In this document: positions 31,289-39,731 of the stretch, piece after piece
How the letters are laid out: each line of letters begins with the position of its first letter
Numbering within the stretch: position 1 is the stretch's first letter
Made by a program: the position numbers and the translations under genes
Notes under the pieces: generated by a model
What the model saw: only the letters and a program-made list of their open reading frames with translations
What the model was told of the DNA's origin: nothing
Database searches by the model: none
Source: DASSNR01 sp036278935
GTDB taxonomy: Bacteria; Gemmatimonadota; Gemmatimonadetes; Gemmatimonadales; Gemmatimonadaceae
Length of the DNA: 39,731 bases
NCBI GenBank assembly: GCA_036278935.1
Contig: DASUKA010000019.1
Location: 1-39,731 of the forward strand
Direction: 5' to 3'

Positions 31289-31774
31289 TCAGGAGTCCCC
31301 CGGCCACGCGCCGAGCAGCCGGCGCACGACTACCAGCTCCCCGACGTGGTAGGACGCGTGATCGGCCGCCAGCAGTAGCTCGCGCAGATACGTCTGCCCC
31401 GTTCCGTGCGGAATCTTCGCGAACAGATCGATGGATGCGTCCCGCGCCAGCGCCTGCAGCGCCGCGCGGTCACGCCGAACGGCCTCCACGCACTCATCCC
31501 AGGCCCCCGGGGACGGCGGCTCCGGATCGGGCGGCCAGTAGTCCTCCGGCCAGCGGCGCTCAGCGTAGTCCGGGTTGCGGCAGAAGTCGAGGATGTCGTC
31601 CTGCGCCAGCCGGATGTGCTCGAGCAGTTGCCATGGGGAGTACGGCAGATCCGCGGGTTGCATTCCGCGGAGTCGCGGCGGCATGTCGCCCACCGCCTGC
31701 TCGAACGTCGCGTGCGCCGCGTGCCAGTCGAGCAGACTCGCCATCTGCTCGCGAAGTGCGTCATCCGCCGCCAT
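31289..31774 (-). CDS. DinB-like metal-binding protein
   Basis: The start ATG 31774 is supported by a GGTGGAGGGAG site; the GTG at 31792 is less likely. The 161-residue four-helix protein has a DinB/YfiT-type metal triad: His in WQLLEHIRLAQDDIL, and two His in AADHASYHVGELVVVRR. Such proteins bind a divalent metal and often act as thiol-dependent transferases or damage-induced proteins. A Pro-rich loop (YWPPDPEPPSPG) sits between helices. The gene lies just after the M1-like peptidase gene on the same strand with a gap of 33 bases, so they may be co-transcribed. Confidence 0.85.
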   Translation of the reverse strand: MAADDALREQMASLLDWHAAHATFEQAVGDMPPRLRGMQPADLPYSPWQLLEHIRLAQDDILDFCRNPDYAERRWPEDYWPPDPEPPSPGAWDECVEAVRRDRAALQALARDASIDLFAKIPHGTGQTYLRELLLAADHASYHVGELVVVRRLLGAWPGDS

Positions 31775-31807
31775 CACATCTCCCTCCACCAATCGCCGCG
31801 CCAGCGA

Positions 31808-33502
31808 CTACCGCATGGTCGGCGTGGGCGTGGCGGGCGCCGAATGCGCCGCCACGCCCACGTTCTTCGGCACGACGTAAAAATTCTCATCCACCTTGAA
31901 ATCACTCGGCGCCTGCACATGCAACGCCGCCGTCTTCCACGATTCGGTGGGATGGATGAAGCTGTATGAGTTGTCCGACAGCGTCACCTTCACCGGCATG
32001 TCGAAGCCGGGCACCACATTGGTCCACCGGTACGAGAGCGTCGAGCCGGCGATCTTATATTCCAGCACCGGAAGCTTGGTAGTGGTGAGATACTGCTGGA
32101 ATACCTTGTCGAAATCGATGCCGGACTGCTGGTCGATGTACTGCTCCACCTGCCGGCCGGTGACTGTCTGGTGGCGGAAGTGGGAATTGAGGCCGCGCAG
32201 AATGCTCCGCCACTTCGCATCGTCGTTGATGATCTGACGGATGGTGTGGAGCATGTTGCCGCCCTTGTAGTACATGTCGCCCGACCCTTCGTTGTTCACG
32301 CCGTAGTGCCCGATGATGGGCTCATCGTTCCGCACGTTCTTCCGGGTGCCGATCACGTAGCGTGCGCCCGCCTCCTTTCCGTGCTGGCACTCCTCATAGA
32401 GGTTCTCCGCGTAGTTGGCGAAGGCCTCGTGCACCCACATGTCGGCGGCGTCCTTGTCGGTGAGGTTGTTTCCGAACCACTCGTGCGCGCTCTCGTGGAC
32501 GATGATGAAATCCCATTTGAGGCCGAGCCCCGTGTGCGAGAGATCGCGTCCCAGATAGCCGTTCTCGTAGTGGTTGCCGTAGGCGACCGCGCTCTGGTGC
32601 TCCATTCCCAGATGCGGCGCCTCCACGAGCTTGTAGCCGTCGTGGTACCAGGGATACGGGCCGAACCAGTGCTCGAAGCACGCCATCATCGACGTCGCCT
32701 GCTGAAACTGCGTCCTGGCCGTGTCCAGATGATACGCCAGCGGCCAGAAATCCATCGTCAGGATCCCCTGCTCCCCGTTGTAGAACTTGGCGAAGTGCGC
32801 GTAGTGGCCCGCGTTGATGGAGACGTCGTAGTTGTTGATGGGGTTCTCCACGAACCATTCGTACGTGTCCGTCCCATCATCATGGTGCACCACGCTGCGC
32901 AGCCGCCCGTTGGACACATCCTCCAGCGAGTCGGGCACGGTGATGGCGATGCGCTGGCTGTCCGGTTCGTCGGCCAGATAATCCTTGTTCGGCCACCAGA
33001 CGCTCGCCCCCAGCCCCTCACATGCGGTGGAAATCCATTCATTCCCCAGGCTGTCGCGCGCCCAGATGAGCCCGCCATCCCATGGCGGACGCTTGGCCAC
33101 GCGCGGCTTGCCGTGGTAGTACACAGTCACTGTCTTGCGATCGCCCACGCGTTGCGGCGTGCCCAGGGTGACGAAGAACGCGTTCCCGTCGCGACGGTAC
33201 GTGAGGTGCCGTCCCCCTTGCAGCATGCTGTCCACCAGCAGCGGCATCTGGAGATCGATCTGCATCTCGGCGGCGGCCGGCTTGATTATGCGGTAGGTGA
33301 TGCCGTTGTAGCCGCTGATGCTGCTGTCTGCCGGGTTTACACGCACGTGCAGATCGTAGAACGCCACGTCCCACCAGGCGCGCTGCGGCGTGTTGGAGCC
33401 GCGGATGCTATCCGCGTGGGTGAAGACCTCTGCGTGTCGCTGCGCCAGGCTCGTGGCGAACGGACAGAGGAGGAGACAGACGAGCGAGACGATACGTCGC
33501 AT
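31808..33502 (-). CDS. Exported M1-family aminopeptidase-like metalloprotease
   Basis: The 564-residue protein carries a signal peptide (IVSLVCLLLCPFATSLAQ). The gluzincin site is complete: HESAH (336-340) and Glu359 in MWVHEAFANYAE as third zinc ligand. GMEHQ at 299-303 stands where M1 enzymes have the GxMEN exopeptidase motif, and a Tyr in the GDMYYKGGNML segment could be the transition-state stabiliser. The N-terminal domain is the saddle-like beta domain (YDLHVRVNPADSSISGYNGI). It lacks the long C-terminal helical domain of PepN-like enzymes, so it belongs to the shorter bacterial branch. Substrates are likely N-terminal residues of peptides outside the cytoplasm. Confidence 0.93.
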   Translation of the reverse strand: MRRIVSLVCLLLCPFATSLAQRHAEVFTHADSIRGSNTPQRAWWDVAFYDLHVRVNPADSSISGYNGITYRIIKPAAAEMQIDLQMPLLVDSMLQGGRHLTYRRDGNAFFVTLGTPQRVGDRKTVTVYYHGKPRVAKRPPWDGGLIWARDSLGNEWISTACEGLGASVWWPNKDYLADEPDSQRIAITVPDSLEDVSNGRLRSVVHHDDGTDTYEWFVENPINNYDVSINAGHYAHFAKFYNGEQGILTMDFWPLAYHLDTARTQFQQATSMMACFEHWFGPYPWYHDGYKLVEAPHLGMEHQSAVAYGNHYENGYLGRDLSHTGLGLKWDFIIVHESAHEWFGNNLTDKDAADMWVHEAFANYAENLYEECQHGKEAGARYVIGTRKNVRNDEPIIGHYGVNNEGSGDMYYKGGNMLHTIRQIINDDAKWRSILRGLNSHFRHQTVTGRQVEQYIDQQSGIDFDKVFQQYLTTTKLPVLEYKIAGSTLSYRWTNVVPGFDMPVKVTLSDNSYSFIHPTESWKTAALHVQAPSDFKVDENFYVVPKNVGVAAHSAPATPTPTMR

Positions 33503-33664
33503 GAATGGTCAATCGGTCGTGAGAGAGTCGGGAAGCGGCTGCCGGGACGTCAGCCCGCGCGGGTTGCGCCGAGCGCGAGTGCCGCCGCGACAGCGACGCG
33601 TGCTGCGTCACCTACATCCTCAAACTGGCGTGTTGCCACGGGGCTCGCCAGGGCGCGGCCGGCC

Positions 33665-34123
33665 TCACGCCTCGGGGCGAATGGGCGCCGCGCGAGAATG
33701 GTCCGGCGTGAACGATCGCTCGGCGATCTGCGCCGGCGTCTGACTGTAGTCGCTGTAGCGCAGCCAGGTGGGGCGGACGCGGATGTACGTGATGTCCGGC
33801 CACTGTTCCCGCTCGCGCCCCTCGGGGAACTTGTCGAAGTACACCGCCTTGCACCGGCGGAGCTCGCTCCCCCGCGGCTCGTCGGCCATCCCTTCGTACT
33901 GCAGCGTGACCTCACCCCGCCGGCCGATGACAAACGCCACGCGCGGATTGTCGCGCACGTTGGTGCATTTGCGCGATGTGGCCGCCGTGTCGAGGATCAG
34001 CTCGAGCTCGGGCGTGACCGCGATTCCCACCAGCGCCGCCTCCGGCGTTCCCGTCGGGGACACTGTGGCCATGACGCCCAGGGTATGCTGCCGGATGAAG
34101 TCGTAGAGCTCCTGCGTGGTCAC
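33665..34123 (-). CDS. Pyridoxamine 5'-phosphate oxidase-like FMN-binding protein
   Basis: The 152-residue split-barrel protein shows the PNPOx-like pattern: LGVMATVSPTGTPEAALVGI, ILDTAATSRKCTNVRDNPRV, VAFVIGRRGEVTLQYEGMAD and YIRVRPTWLRYSDYS. It probably binds FMN, F420 or heme; the specific reaction cannot be assigned. It starts three bases after the stop of the BNR lipoprotein gene upstream, so the two are probably co-transcribed. The 161 bases between its stop and the M1-like gene hold no recognisable element. Confidence 0.88.
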   Translation of the reverse strand: MTTQELYDFIRQHTLGVMATVSPTGTPEAALVGIAVTPELELILDTAATSRKCTNVRDNPRVAFVIGRRGEVTLQYEGMADEPRGSELRRCKAVYFDKFPEGREREQWPDITYIRVRPTWLRYSDYSQTPAQIAERSFTPDHSRAAPIRPEA

Positions 34124-34126
34124 CGC

Positions 34127-35194
34127 TCAGAACCCCGCGAGCTTCGTGATGCGGCCATGCAGCCCCACGGCCCACCCTGCGTGCGGCGAAGAAACACCCA
34201 CGCCCCAGTAGTCGAGCGTATCGATCACCGTCCACGTCGCGCCATCGTCCCGCGAATACGCCGCGCCGTGCGGTCCGACCGCCACCACGGTCGGCGCCTG
34301 GGCACCGGGCACGTACACACCGCCCCAGATACCCGTCGCGAAGGGCGGGCTGCCGGCGAGCGTCCAGCGCCGCCCGCCATCGCGCGTCGTCGCCACCACG
34401 CGGTCGCCCGCGCGCGCCGCGTTGCCGCCCGCCATGGCCATCCCGTCGCGTGCGGTACGGAACGCCACCGACTGTACGCCGGCCCCCTCACGGGTCGTGA
34501 CGGGGAGCGTGTCGGCGCTCCATGTGCGGCCATAGTCGGTAGTGTGGAGCAGACGCGAGGTGCCGGCGGTGGCCGCCGTGATCCACGCCGAGCCGCCGCG
34601 CTGTGTCACCACGCAGGTGCCGCTGGCCGCGTAGCTGCCTTCGCCCTGTGCCGCGTGTGGGCGCTCCGCCGCGGGGGGCGACGTCCAGTGCGCGCCGCCA
34701 TCGGTGGTCGTGAGGAGACCTACCCGGCCATCCACCGCATCGCCCACCACGATGCCGCGCTGCGCGCTCCAGAAGTCGAAGCAGTCGTAGAATTCGTGGG
34801 GGTCGGTGTTGGTGAACTGCAGCGTCCAGTGCCGCCCGCCATCGCCGGTCTTGTAGATGCGCGACAGCGCTCCCGACCCGATGCTCAACAGGTAGGCGGT
34901 GTCCGCGCTCACGGCGTGCACATCGCGGAACTGCAGACTGTCGGCGCCGGGCACCTGCGCCGCCTGCCACGTGGCGCCGCCGTCCAGCGTGCGCGCGTAG
35001 CTGCCCTTGGTGCCGCTCACCCAGGCCACGCGATCGTTCACCGCGCTCACCGCGATGAGCAGTGCGTCCGTACCGCTCTGCTGCGCGGTATGCATGATGG
35101 CTGCTGGCGATGGTGCGCGGGGCGCGCCGCCCGCACAGGCGGCGAGGAGCGCGAGCGCCGCCGCGCGGCCGGTTCTCAACGGGGTGCTGGACAC
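34127..35194 (-). CDS. BNR/Ycf48-like beta-propeller lipoprotein
   Basis: The 355-residue protein has a lipoprotein signal (AAALALLAACAGG; Cys20). The mature part is a propeller with Asp-box-like motifs RTLDGGATW, KTGDGGRHW, TTDGGAHW, TTDYGRTW, TTRDGGRRW and SRDDGATW, one per blade. It resembles Ycf48/oxidoreductase-type propellers that act as assembly or scaffold proteins, though this copy has no assigned partner. It is the second BNR protein of the window (see 1-2073), but shorter and lipidated rather than secreted. It starts the two-gene unit with the PNPOx-like gene. Confidence 0.88.
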   Translation of the reverse strand: MSSTPLRTGRAAALALLAACAGGAPRAPSPAAIMHTAQQSGTDALLIAVSAVNDRVAWVSGTKGSYARTLDGGATWQAAQVPGADSLQFRDVHAVSADTAYLLSIGSGALSRIYKTGDGGRHWTLQFTNTDPHEFYDCFDFWSAQRGIVVGDAVDGRVGLLTTTDGGAHWTSPPAAERPHAAQGEGSYAASGTCVVTQRGGSAWITAATAGTSRLLHTTDYGRTWSADTLPVTTREGAGVQSVAFRTARDGMAMAGGNAARAGDRVVATTRDGGRRWTLAGSPPFATGIWGGVYVPGAQAPTVVAVGPHGAAYSRDDGATWTVIDTLDYWGVGVSSPHAGWAVGLHGRITKLAGF

Positions 35195-35271
35195 GATGCT
35201 CTGGGAGTGAAGTTCACACTCGGGCCGGACGACTCGCCATCCGCAATACCGCGTGCGAGATTGATGCTGAC

Positions 35272-36126
35272 ATGCACATTGCCACCGATGCTCGGCGCAT
35301 GGCCGCGGCCCTCCGCGTGCACGGAGGCCGTCTGACGCGGGTTGTCGGGCTGGCTGTGGTTCTCATCGTGGCCGTGGGCGCCGCGCGAATCGTCACGCCG
35401 CCATCCGCGCCACGCCAGGGCGCGGAGCAATGGGCGATCGCGGACTCTGCGCCGTGCGCGGGGCTTACCATTCGCTGGGCGGTACCGCTCGCCGAGCTGC
35501 GCCGTGTGGTGGGCGCGGGAGTGCAGCCGGCCGCAGGACCGGTGGCCGGCACCGGATTGCTCCTGCTCTTCACCACCACCTGTTCGGGCTCGACCATCGG
35601 CGGCCGGCCTACGGGCGCGTTCGTCTCGACGCACGTCATCATCCCGATCGCGCCTCCCCGCGCGCCCGGCGTCCAACGGTTGGTGCATGATGTGAACGGG
35701 TGGATCGCCATCCCGACGACCATCGTCGCGGCACATGGCCCTGTGGGGACGCTCTTCCGGCAGCACGGCTTCACGGTGGACAGCGGGCATGCCGTCCTCA
35801 CCATCGAGCCGGCGCCGCGCGGCTCGCGCGCCCATCTGGTGCTCACCACACCCGGCGGCCGCCTCGAGGCCACGGCGACCTTCGCGGATTCCGCCAGGCG
35901 CTTCACGAGCATCACCGGGATCGTGGGCGGGAGCATGCACGCACGAGCGCTCGCGCATGGACCGGAGCATTCGATGCGCCGATCCGGAGGACGCGCACAG
36001 GTGTCCGTGCGTGGCAGGACCGTGCTGTCCGGGCTTCACCCGGTGGGCGCGCCGGTGGCGGTGCTGGACACGGACTTCGCGTGGAGCTTCGCATTCGAGC
36101 GTCCGCTCACACGCTCCGACGAGTAG
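35272..36126 (+). CDS. Unknown exported or membrane-anchored protein
   Basis: I place the start at ATG 35272 (284 residues); ATG 35299 is another option. A hydrophobic N-terminal helix (VVGLAVVLIVAVGAARIV) could be an anchor or signal. The rest is predicted mainly beta, with stretches such as TGLLLLFTTTCSGSTIGG, AFVSTHVIIPIAPP, GHAVLTIEPAP, AHLVLTTPGGRLEATATF and TVLSGLHPVGAPVAVLDTDF. I recognise no family; the look is of a ligand-binding beta barrel. It is transcribed divergently from the BNR lipoprotein gene. Codon usage is like its neighbours, which supports a real gene. Confidence 0.7.
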   Translation: MHIATDARRMAAALRVHGGRLTRVVGLAVVLIVAVGAARIVTPPSAPRQGAEQWAIADSAPCAGLTIRWAVPLAELRRVVGAGVQPAAGPVAGTGLLLLFTTTCSGSTIGGRPTGAFVSTHVIIPIAPPRAPGVQRLVHDVNGWIAIPTTIVAAHGPVGTLFRQHGFTVDSGHAVLTIEPAPRGSRAHLVLTTPGGRLEATATFADSARRFTSITGIVGGSMHARALAHGPEHSMRRSGGRAQVSVRGRTVLSGLHPVGAPVAVLDTDFAWSFAFERPLTRSDE

Positions 36127-36184
36127 ACGCACACTGTCCGTCATCGGCTGACCGCGACCGGCGCGAGGAGGCGTCGCCCACTCC

Positions 36185-36880
36185 TCATTCCGATGTGGGC
36201 ATGTGCATGTACATGGACTGAATGCCCACCCGGCCCGGTCCGAGAAAGCGATTCCAGAACACCTGGCCGCCGCCCGCGAAGATCCCGGTCGAGAGGCGTT
36301 GAAACTTGGTCGTCATCTCGACCGAGTGGTCCTTGTAGATCCACCCGCCCGACTCGATGTCGATCTCCTCGCCCCGCGCCAGCGTGACCTCGAAGACGTT
36401 GCCGTAGCCGTGCAGCCAGACGATGCCATCGCCCTGTGCGGCCGTGAACGTGTCGATGAAAAAACCGCTGCCGCCGAAGAGCATGTTGGCCGCGCCCTTC
36501 ACCCGCTTGAACGTATAGTCCACCGGCGCGGTGGCCGCGAGAAACTGATGCTCGCGCACATCCACGCCTTCGCCCCGTGCGAGGTGCAGCGCGAACACGT
36601 GTCCCGCACCATCCCGGCTGAACGCAATATGCCCCGGCCCCGCGGCCTCGGTCATGAACACGGGCATCCCCGCCGCAATCCGCTTGAACGCGCCCTTGAG
36701 CGACTTGAGACCGATGCTCACCGCCGGATGCTTCCAGAGCAACACGTGATGCTCGAAGTACACTGGCATCGTACCGAGCTCGATGTGCAGCACGGGCACG
36801 AGCTCCCCTTCCAGGTGATACGTCACACCGCCGTACTGTTCACCCGTAGCGCTCGTCGCGCGCAGGACCGGAACGGCCAT
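36185..36880 (-). CDS. AIM24-family protein (TIGR00266-like)
   Basis: The 231-residue protein has the repeating beta-helix-like segments of AIM24/TIGR00266 proteins: LHIELGTMPVYFEHHVLLW, MTEAAGPGHIAFSRDGAGHV, EGVDVREHQFLAA, LFGGSGFFIDTFTA and GDGIVWLHGYGNVFEV. An AAGGAGAAG ribosome site precedes the ATG at 36880. The mitochondrial relative AIM24 affects inner-membrane organisation; bacterial function is unknown. It has no signal peptide and is likely cytoplasmic or membrane-associated. It is separated from the MFS gene by 103 bases containing a candidate promoter. Confidence 0.92.
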   Translation of the reverse strand: MAVPVLRATSATGEQYGGVTYHLEGELVPVLHIELGTMPVYFEHHVLLWKHPAVSIGLKSLKGAFKRIAAGMPVFMTEAAGPGHIAFSRDGAGHVFALHLARGEGVDVREHQFLAATAPVDYTFKRVKGAANMLFGGSGFFIDTFTAAQGDGIVWLHGYGNVFEVTLARGEEIDIESGGWIYKDHSVEMTTKFQRLSTGIFAGGGQVFWNRFLGPGRVGIQSMYMHMPTSE

Positions 36881-36919
36881 CGCCTTCTCCTTGGTGGATG
36901 TGAGGTGCAGCGCACGGCG

Positions 36920-36947
36920 AGAATATACCGCTTCGCTCTACATTCAA
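36920..36947 (-). promoter_or_regulatory. Candidate promoter of the AIM24 gene
   Basis: On the minus strand TTGAAT (36942-36947) and TATTCT (36920-36925) are 16 bases apart, each matching four of six sigma-70 positions, about 40 bases before the start codon. Confidence 0.35.
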
Positions 36948-36983
36948 CATGGGCGAACGGCGCATGGCGCGACCTCGCTCTGC

Positions 36984-38252
36984 TCACGCCCGTGCGCGCG
37001 TGACGCGATGCGCAACAGCGGCGCCCGCTACGAGCAACAACGCGGCGAGCACGAACGGTATGCCGGACCCGCGCGCGCCGCCCCAGTGCAACGTGCTGGC
37101 GAATACCTCGGTGAAGAGCACCGGCCCCAGCATCATCGCGATCCCGCGCAGGCTGCTCAGCGCTCCTTGCAGCCGCCCCTGCTCTGTCGCTCCCACGCGC
37201 CGCGTGGCGAGTGCCTGCATCGCCGGGCTCGCGAGCCCGGCCAGCGCGGCGAAGGGAATGCCGACGAGAAAGAGGACGCCGGTGGGCATGAGACCGAACA
37301 CCACGGAGCCCGCCGCCATGCACGCTAAGCCGGCGAGCAGCGCGCGCCGCTCGCCCAGGCGCTTGACCGCGGGCCTGATGAGCGTGGCCGAGACGATGGT
37401 CGAGCAGATGCCGATGATGGCGAGCGCCAGCCCGATCTGCCGCTCACTCCACACATACCGGTACTGCGTATAGAGCACGAACAGACTCGGCAGCACCTCG
37501 TGCGCGACGTAGTACAGAAACGCGACAGCGGCCAGTCCCACGAGCTCGGGGCTCGATCGCAGCAGCTTGAGGGAGCCCACCGGGTTGGCCGCGCGCCAGG
37601 GGACGCGGACGCGGCGTTCACGCGGCAGCGACTCGGGGAGGATGAAGAAGCCGTACGCCGCGTTGAGCAGACTCAACCCGGCCGCCACCCAGAACGGAAG
37701 TCGGAGGTCGATGCCGCCCAGCACGCCGCCGACCGCTGGTCCGATGATGAAGCCGAGTCCGAACGCCGCGCCGAGCATCCCGAAGCGCGCCGCGCGCTCG
37801 TCCGGCGGCGTCACATCGGCGACATATGCGCCGGCCGTGGGGAAGCTGGACGAGGTGATGCCGGAGATCGCGCGTCCCAGGAAGAGCCACCACACGGTAG
37901 GCGCGAGCGCCATCACCAGATAATCGATGCCCAGGCCGAAGTTCGACAGCAGGATGACGGGTCGCCGGCCGTAGCGATCGGAGAGCGCACCGAGAATGGG
38001 CGCGCAGATGAACTGCATGGCCGCCCAGACGAACCCGAACAGTCCGGTGATTCGCGCCGCCTCCGCCATTGCGCCCCCCTCGAACTGCACGATGAGCGTG
38101 GGCAGCACTGGCGCCATGATGCCCAACGCCAGCATGTCGAGCGCGACCGTGACGAAGATGAACGCGAACGCGGCGCGGCTCGGCGGCGGAGCGCCGGCCG
38201 GCGCCGCGGCGACGCCGGTGTCACCCGGAGCATCGACAATGCTTCGTCCCAT
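36984..38252 (-). CDS. MFS transporter, TetA/DHA1-like
   Basis: The 422-residue protein has 12 predicted helices and the MFS loop motif GALSDRYGRRPVIL between helices 2 and 3. The N-terminal helix carries FVTVALDMLALGIMAPVLP, and helix 5 has GMLGAAFGLGFIIGPAVGG (motif C of drug/H+ antiporters). This points to a proton-driven efflux pump of the TetA type (TCR), with tetracycline, other drugs or metabolites as possible substrates. The N-terminal ~25 residues are a Pro/Ala-rich cytoplasmic lead. It is the last gene of a run with the small membrane protein and the M28 gene upstream. Confidence 0.9.
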   Translation of the reverse strand: MGRSIVDAPGDTGVAAAPAGAPPPSRAAFAFIFVTVALDMLALGIMAPVLPTLIVQFEGGAMAEAARITGLFGFVWAAMQFICAPILGALSDRYGRRPVILLSNFGLGIDYLVMALAPTVWWLFLGRAISGITSSSFPTAGAYVADVTPPDERAARFGMLGAAFGLGFIIGPAVGGVLGGIDLRLPFWVAAGLSLLNAAYGFFILPESLPRERRVRVPWRAANPVGSLKLLRSSPELVGLAAVAFLYYVAHEVLPSLFVLYTQYRYVWSERQIGLALAIIGICSTIVSATLIRPAVKRLGERRALLAGLACMAAGSVVFGLMPTGVLFLVGIPFAALAGLASPAMQALATRRVGATEQGRLQGALSSLRGIAMMLGPVLFTEVFASTLHWGGARGSGIPFVLAALLLVAGAAVAHRVTRARA

Positions 38253-38272
38253 TCAGCGGGATGCCCGGCGCG

Positions 38273-38668
38273 CTAGCGATCGCGGGCGTGCACCACGCGC
38301 CGCACGTAGAACGCCGCCATGAGCAGGAATGCCAGAAAGAGCGCCGCGCCGAGCGCCGCGGATCGCCACATGGCCGGCGTGGCCGGGACATCGATGCTCG
38401 CGAGTGGAAGAAGCAGGCAGAGCGCCGCGCCGAGCACCCCGCACGCGACGAGCCAGATCACCGCACGGCGCTCGACCCGCCAGAGGGAGAGCGCGGAGCT
38501 CCCGGCCGCGGCGGCAAAGAGGATGCCGCTCGCGGCCAGCATCTGCCAGCGCAAGCGTGGATCGCGCGCGGTGACCATCATGGCGGCCAGGAGCACGCCA
38601 CCCATGGCGTACACCGCGAGTAGCGCGGCAAGCAGCTTGAGGCTGAACAACGGGCTCCGCGACGCCAA
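38273..38668 (-). CDS. Small four-helix membrane protein of unknown function
   Basis: The 131-residue frame starts at a TTG, five bases after the M28 stop. Four hydrophobic helices are visible: LLAALLAVYAMGGVLLAAMM, WQMLAASGILFAAAAGSSAL, AVIWLVACGVLGAALCLLLP and SAALGAALFLAFLLMAAFYV. The C-terminus is basic (RRVVHARDR). No family was recognised. Position between a peptidase and an MFS transporter, with short gaps, suggests an operon. Confidence 0.65.
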   Translation of the reverse strand: MASRSPLFSLKLLAALLAVYAMGGVLLAAMMVTARDPRLRWQMLAASGILFAAAAGSSALSLWRVERRAVIWLVACGVLGAALCLLLPLASIDVPATPAMWRSAALGAALFLAFLLMAAFYVRRVVHARDR

Positions 38669-38672
38669 CGCC

Positions 38673-39731
38673 CTACTCTTCCGCCATCATCGAATCGCGC
38701 ACCGCCTTGAACTCCGTGCCCGGCTTCCACTGCGGCATCGAGTCGCTCTGCGCGACGACGTACCCCACGCGATAGAACGCGCGCAGATCGTCCACCGCGC
38801 CGGAGAGGTCCCAGTCCGGCTTCACCTCGTCGGTCACGTTGTGGTAGTCCTTGCTCGTGTACGCGTTGCGCTTCTCCATCCCGTAGCCGGCCGGCTTTCC
38901 GATGAAGTCGATCCCCGCATCGGGATCGAGCGCGGGCACACCGCGCTTGGCGAACTCGAAGTGGTCGGAGCGGTAGTAGAACCCCTTCTCCGGTTCCGGG
39001 TCGGGACGAATCGTGCGTCCCTCGGTGGCGAGCACGCGCGAGAGCACATCATCGAGCGTGGAATTGCCCAGCCCGATCACGGTCAGGTCCTTGGTGCGCC
39101 CCCACAGATTGATGACATCCATGTTGATGTCGGCCGCCGTCTGATCGAGCGGATACAGCGGATGCTCGGCGTAGTACTTGGATCCGAGCAGTCCTTTTTC
39201 CTCTCCGGTCACCGAGATGAAGAGCACCGAGCGCCGGGGGTGCGGATTGAGCCGGGAGAACGCTTTGGCGATCTCGAGAAGGCCGGCGGTGCCGCTCGCG
39301 TTGTCGGCCGCTCCGTTGTAGATCTGGTCGCCCTTGAGCGTGGTGTCGCGCCCGAGATGGTCCCAGTGCGCGGTGTAGATGACGTACTGATCCTTGAGGT
39401 CGGTCCCCTCCAGCTTGGCGACGACATTCTTGGACGTGATGTGCCGCACGTCGGTCTTCACATCGAAGCTGGCCTTGGCGTTGAGGACAACCGGCTTGAA
39501 GTCCTTACGTCGCGCGGCAGCCTTGAGCTTCGCGAAGTTCTGACCGGCGGCCGCGAGGATGGCCTTCGCCTTGTCCACCGTGATCCACGCCTCAACGGGC
39601 ACGCGCTGCGCCGCATCGGGCGACGGGACGTCGAACTGCTCGCGCGAATTGCTCCCCTCGATCACTTCCCACGGATAGCCCGCCGGTCCCGTTTCGTGGA
39701 TGACGATCGCCGCCGCGGCGCCCTTCTTGGA
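38673..39731 (-). CDS. M28-family metallopeptidase with PA domain, N-terminus outside window
   Basis: The frame is open to the window edge, so the first part is missing; 352 codons plus stop are present. A PA-like end segment (AAAAIVIHETGPAGYPWEVI) comes first, then the peptidase domain: AHWDHLG (His, Asp), YNGAADNASGTAG (Asp), VTGEEKGLLGSKYYAEH (Glu pair), INMDVINLWG (Asp) and DYHNVTDEVKPDWD (His). All expected di-zinc ligands are seen. It differs clearly from the M28 protein at 21143-22396, which lacks the PA domain visible here. Such enzymes are normally exported, but the signal is not in the window. It ends five bases before the small membrane protein gene. Confidence 0.92.
   Translation of the reverse strand, partial: SKKGAAAAIVIHETGPAGYPWEVIEGSNSREQFDVPSPDAAQRVPVEAWITVDKAKAILAAAGQNFAKLKAAARRKDFKPVVLNAKASFDVKTDVRHITSKNVVAKLEGTDLKDQYVIYTAHWDHLGRDTTLKGDQIYNGAADNASGTAGLLEIAKAFSRLNPHPRRSVLFISVTGEEKGLLGSKYYAEHPLYPLDQTAADINMDVINLWGRTKDLTVIGLGNSTLDDVLSRVLATEGRTIRPDPEPEKGFYYRSDHFEFAKRGVPALDPDAGIDFIGKPAGYGMEKRNAYTSKDYHNVTDEVKPDWDLSGAVDDLRAFYRVGYVVAQSDSMPQWKPGTEFKAVRDSMMAEE

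Noticed and set aside
32171..35335. Very long plus-strand open frame of 1054 codons
   Set aside because: It runs antisense across the M1-like, PNPOx-like and BNR genes, which all have clear motifs. Its translation is Arg/Val/His-rich without any domain, as expected from high-GC antisense frames.
36984..38252. A specific tetracycline resistance gene
   Set aside because: The MFS/TetA-like motifs are shared by many efflux pumps with other substrates; the sequence does not justify naming a resistance.

Overview
The window is GC-rich, densely coding and bacterial. The gene content suggests a Gemmatimonadota-like heterotroph: two large Ser/Thr kinases (one with membrane helices, one with TPRs), Asp-box/BNR propeller proteins, an FtsX/MacB-type permease, and many exported hydrolases (two M28 peptidases, S10, M1, a twin-arginine amidase, an alpha/beta hydrolase). 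This placement is inference from gene families. No rRNA, tRNA, CRISPR array or transposase was seen.

Layout. 1-5 kb: a partial exported BNR propeller protein (-), a decayed DUF1016/YhcG nuclease fragment carrying a perfect 39-nt palindrome, and a transmembrane Ser/Thr kinase (-). 5.1-8.4 kb (+): a sugar-type ABC operon of binding lipoprotein and two overlapping permeases, without an ATPase. 8.4-9.1 kb (-): a Phd/VapC toxin-antitoxin pair. 9.3-11.6 kb (-): an FtsX/MacB-like permease broken by a frameshift and an internal deletion. 11.8-14.4 kb (-): an sdpR-sdpI-alpha/beta hydrolase operon. 14.5-17.4 kb (+): an overlapping histidine kinase, NarL-type regulator and MsmX/UgpC-type ATPase operon; this ATPase could energise the permeases 8 kb upstream. 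17.4-20 kb: a LysM/DUF5715 protein (-) and a TPR membrane protein with a hexapeptide repeat (+). 20.3-26.2 kb: a lipoprotein, an M28 peptidase, an amidase (-), a DUF4142 lipoprotein and a YceI protein. 26.4-35.2 kb (-): S10 peptidase, isochorismatase-fold protein, TPR Ser/Thr kinase, DinB protein, M1-like aminopeptidase, a PNPOx-like protein and a BNR lipoprotein. 35.3-39.7 kb: an unknown protein (+), then AIM24 protein, MFS transporter, small membrane protein and partial M28 peptidase (-).

The most unusual non-genic signal is a set of three elements with the same design: two facing arms, each built of degenerate ~8-nt tandem units, with a different unit at each locus. They lie at 6438-6586 and 7471-7584, the two junctions of the sugar ABC operon and inside its reading frames, and at 26180-26347, between convergent genes. 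Several long perfect hairpins at gene ends (two with an identical GAC loop) and one inside the DUF1016 relic are also notable.
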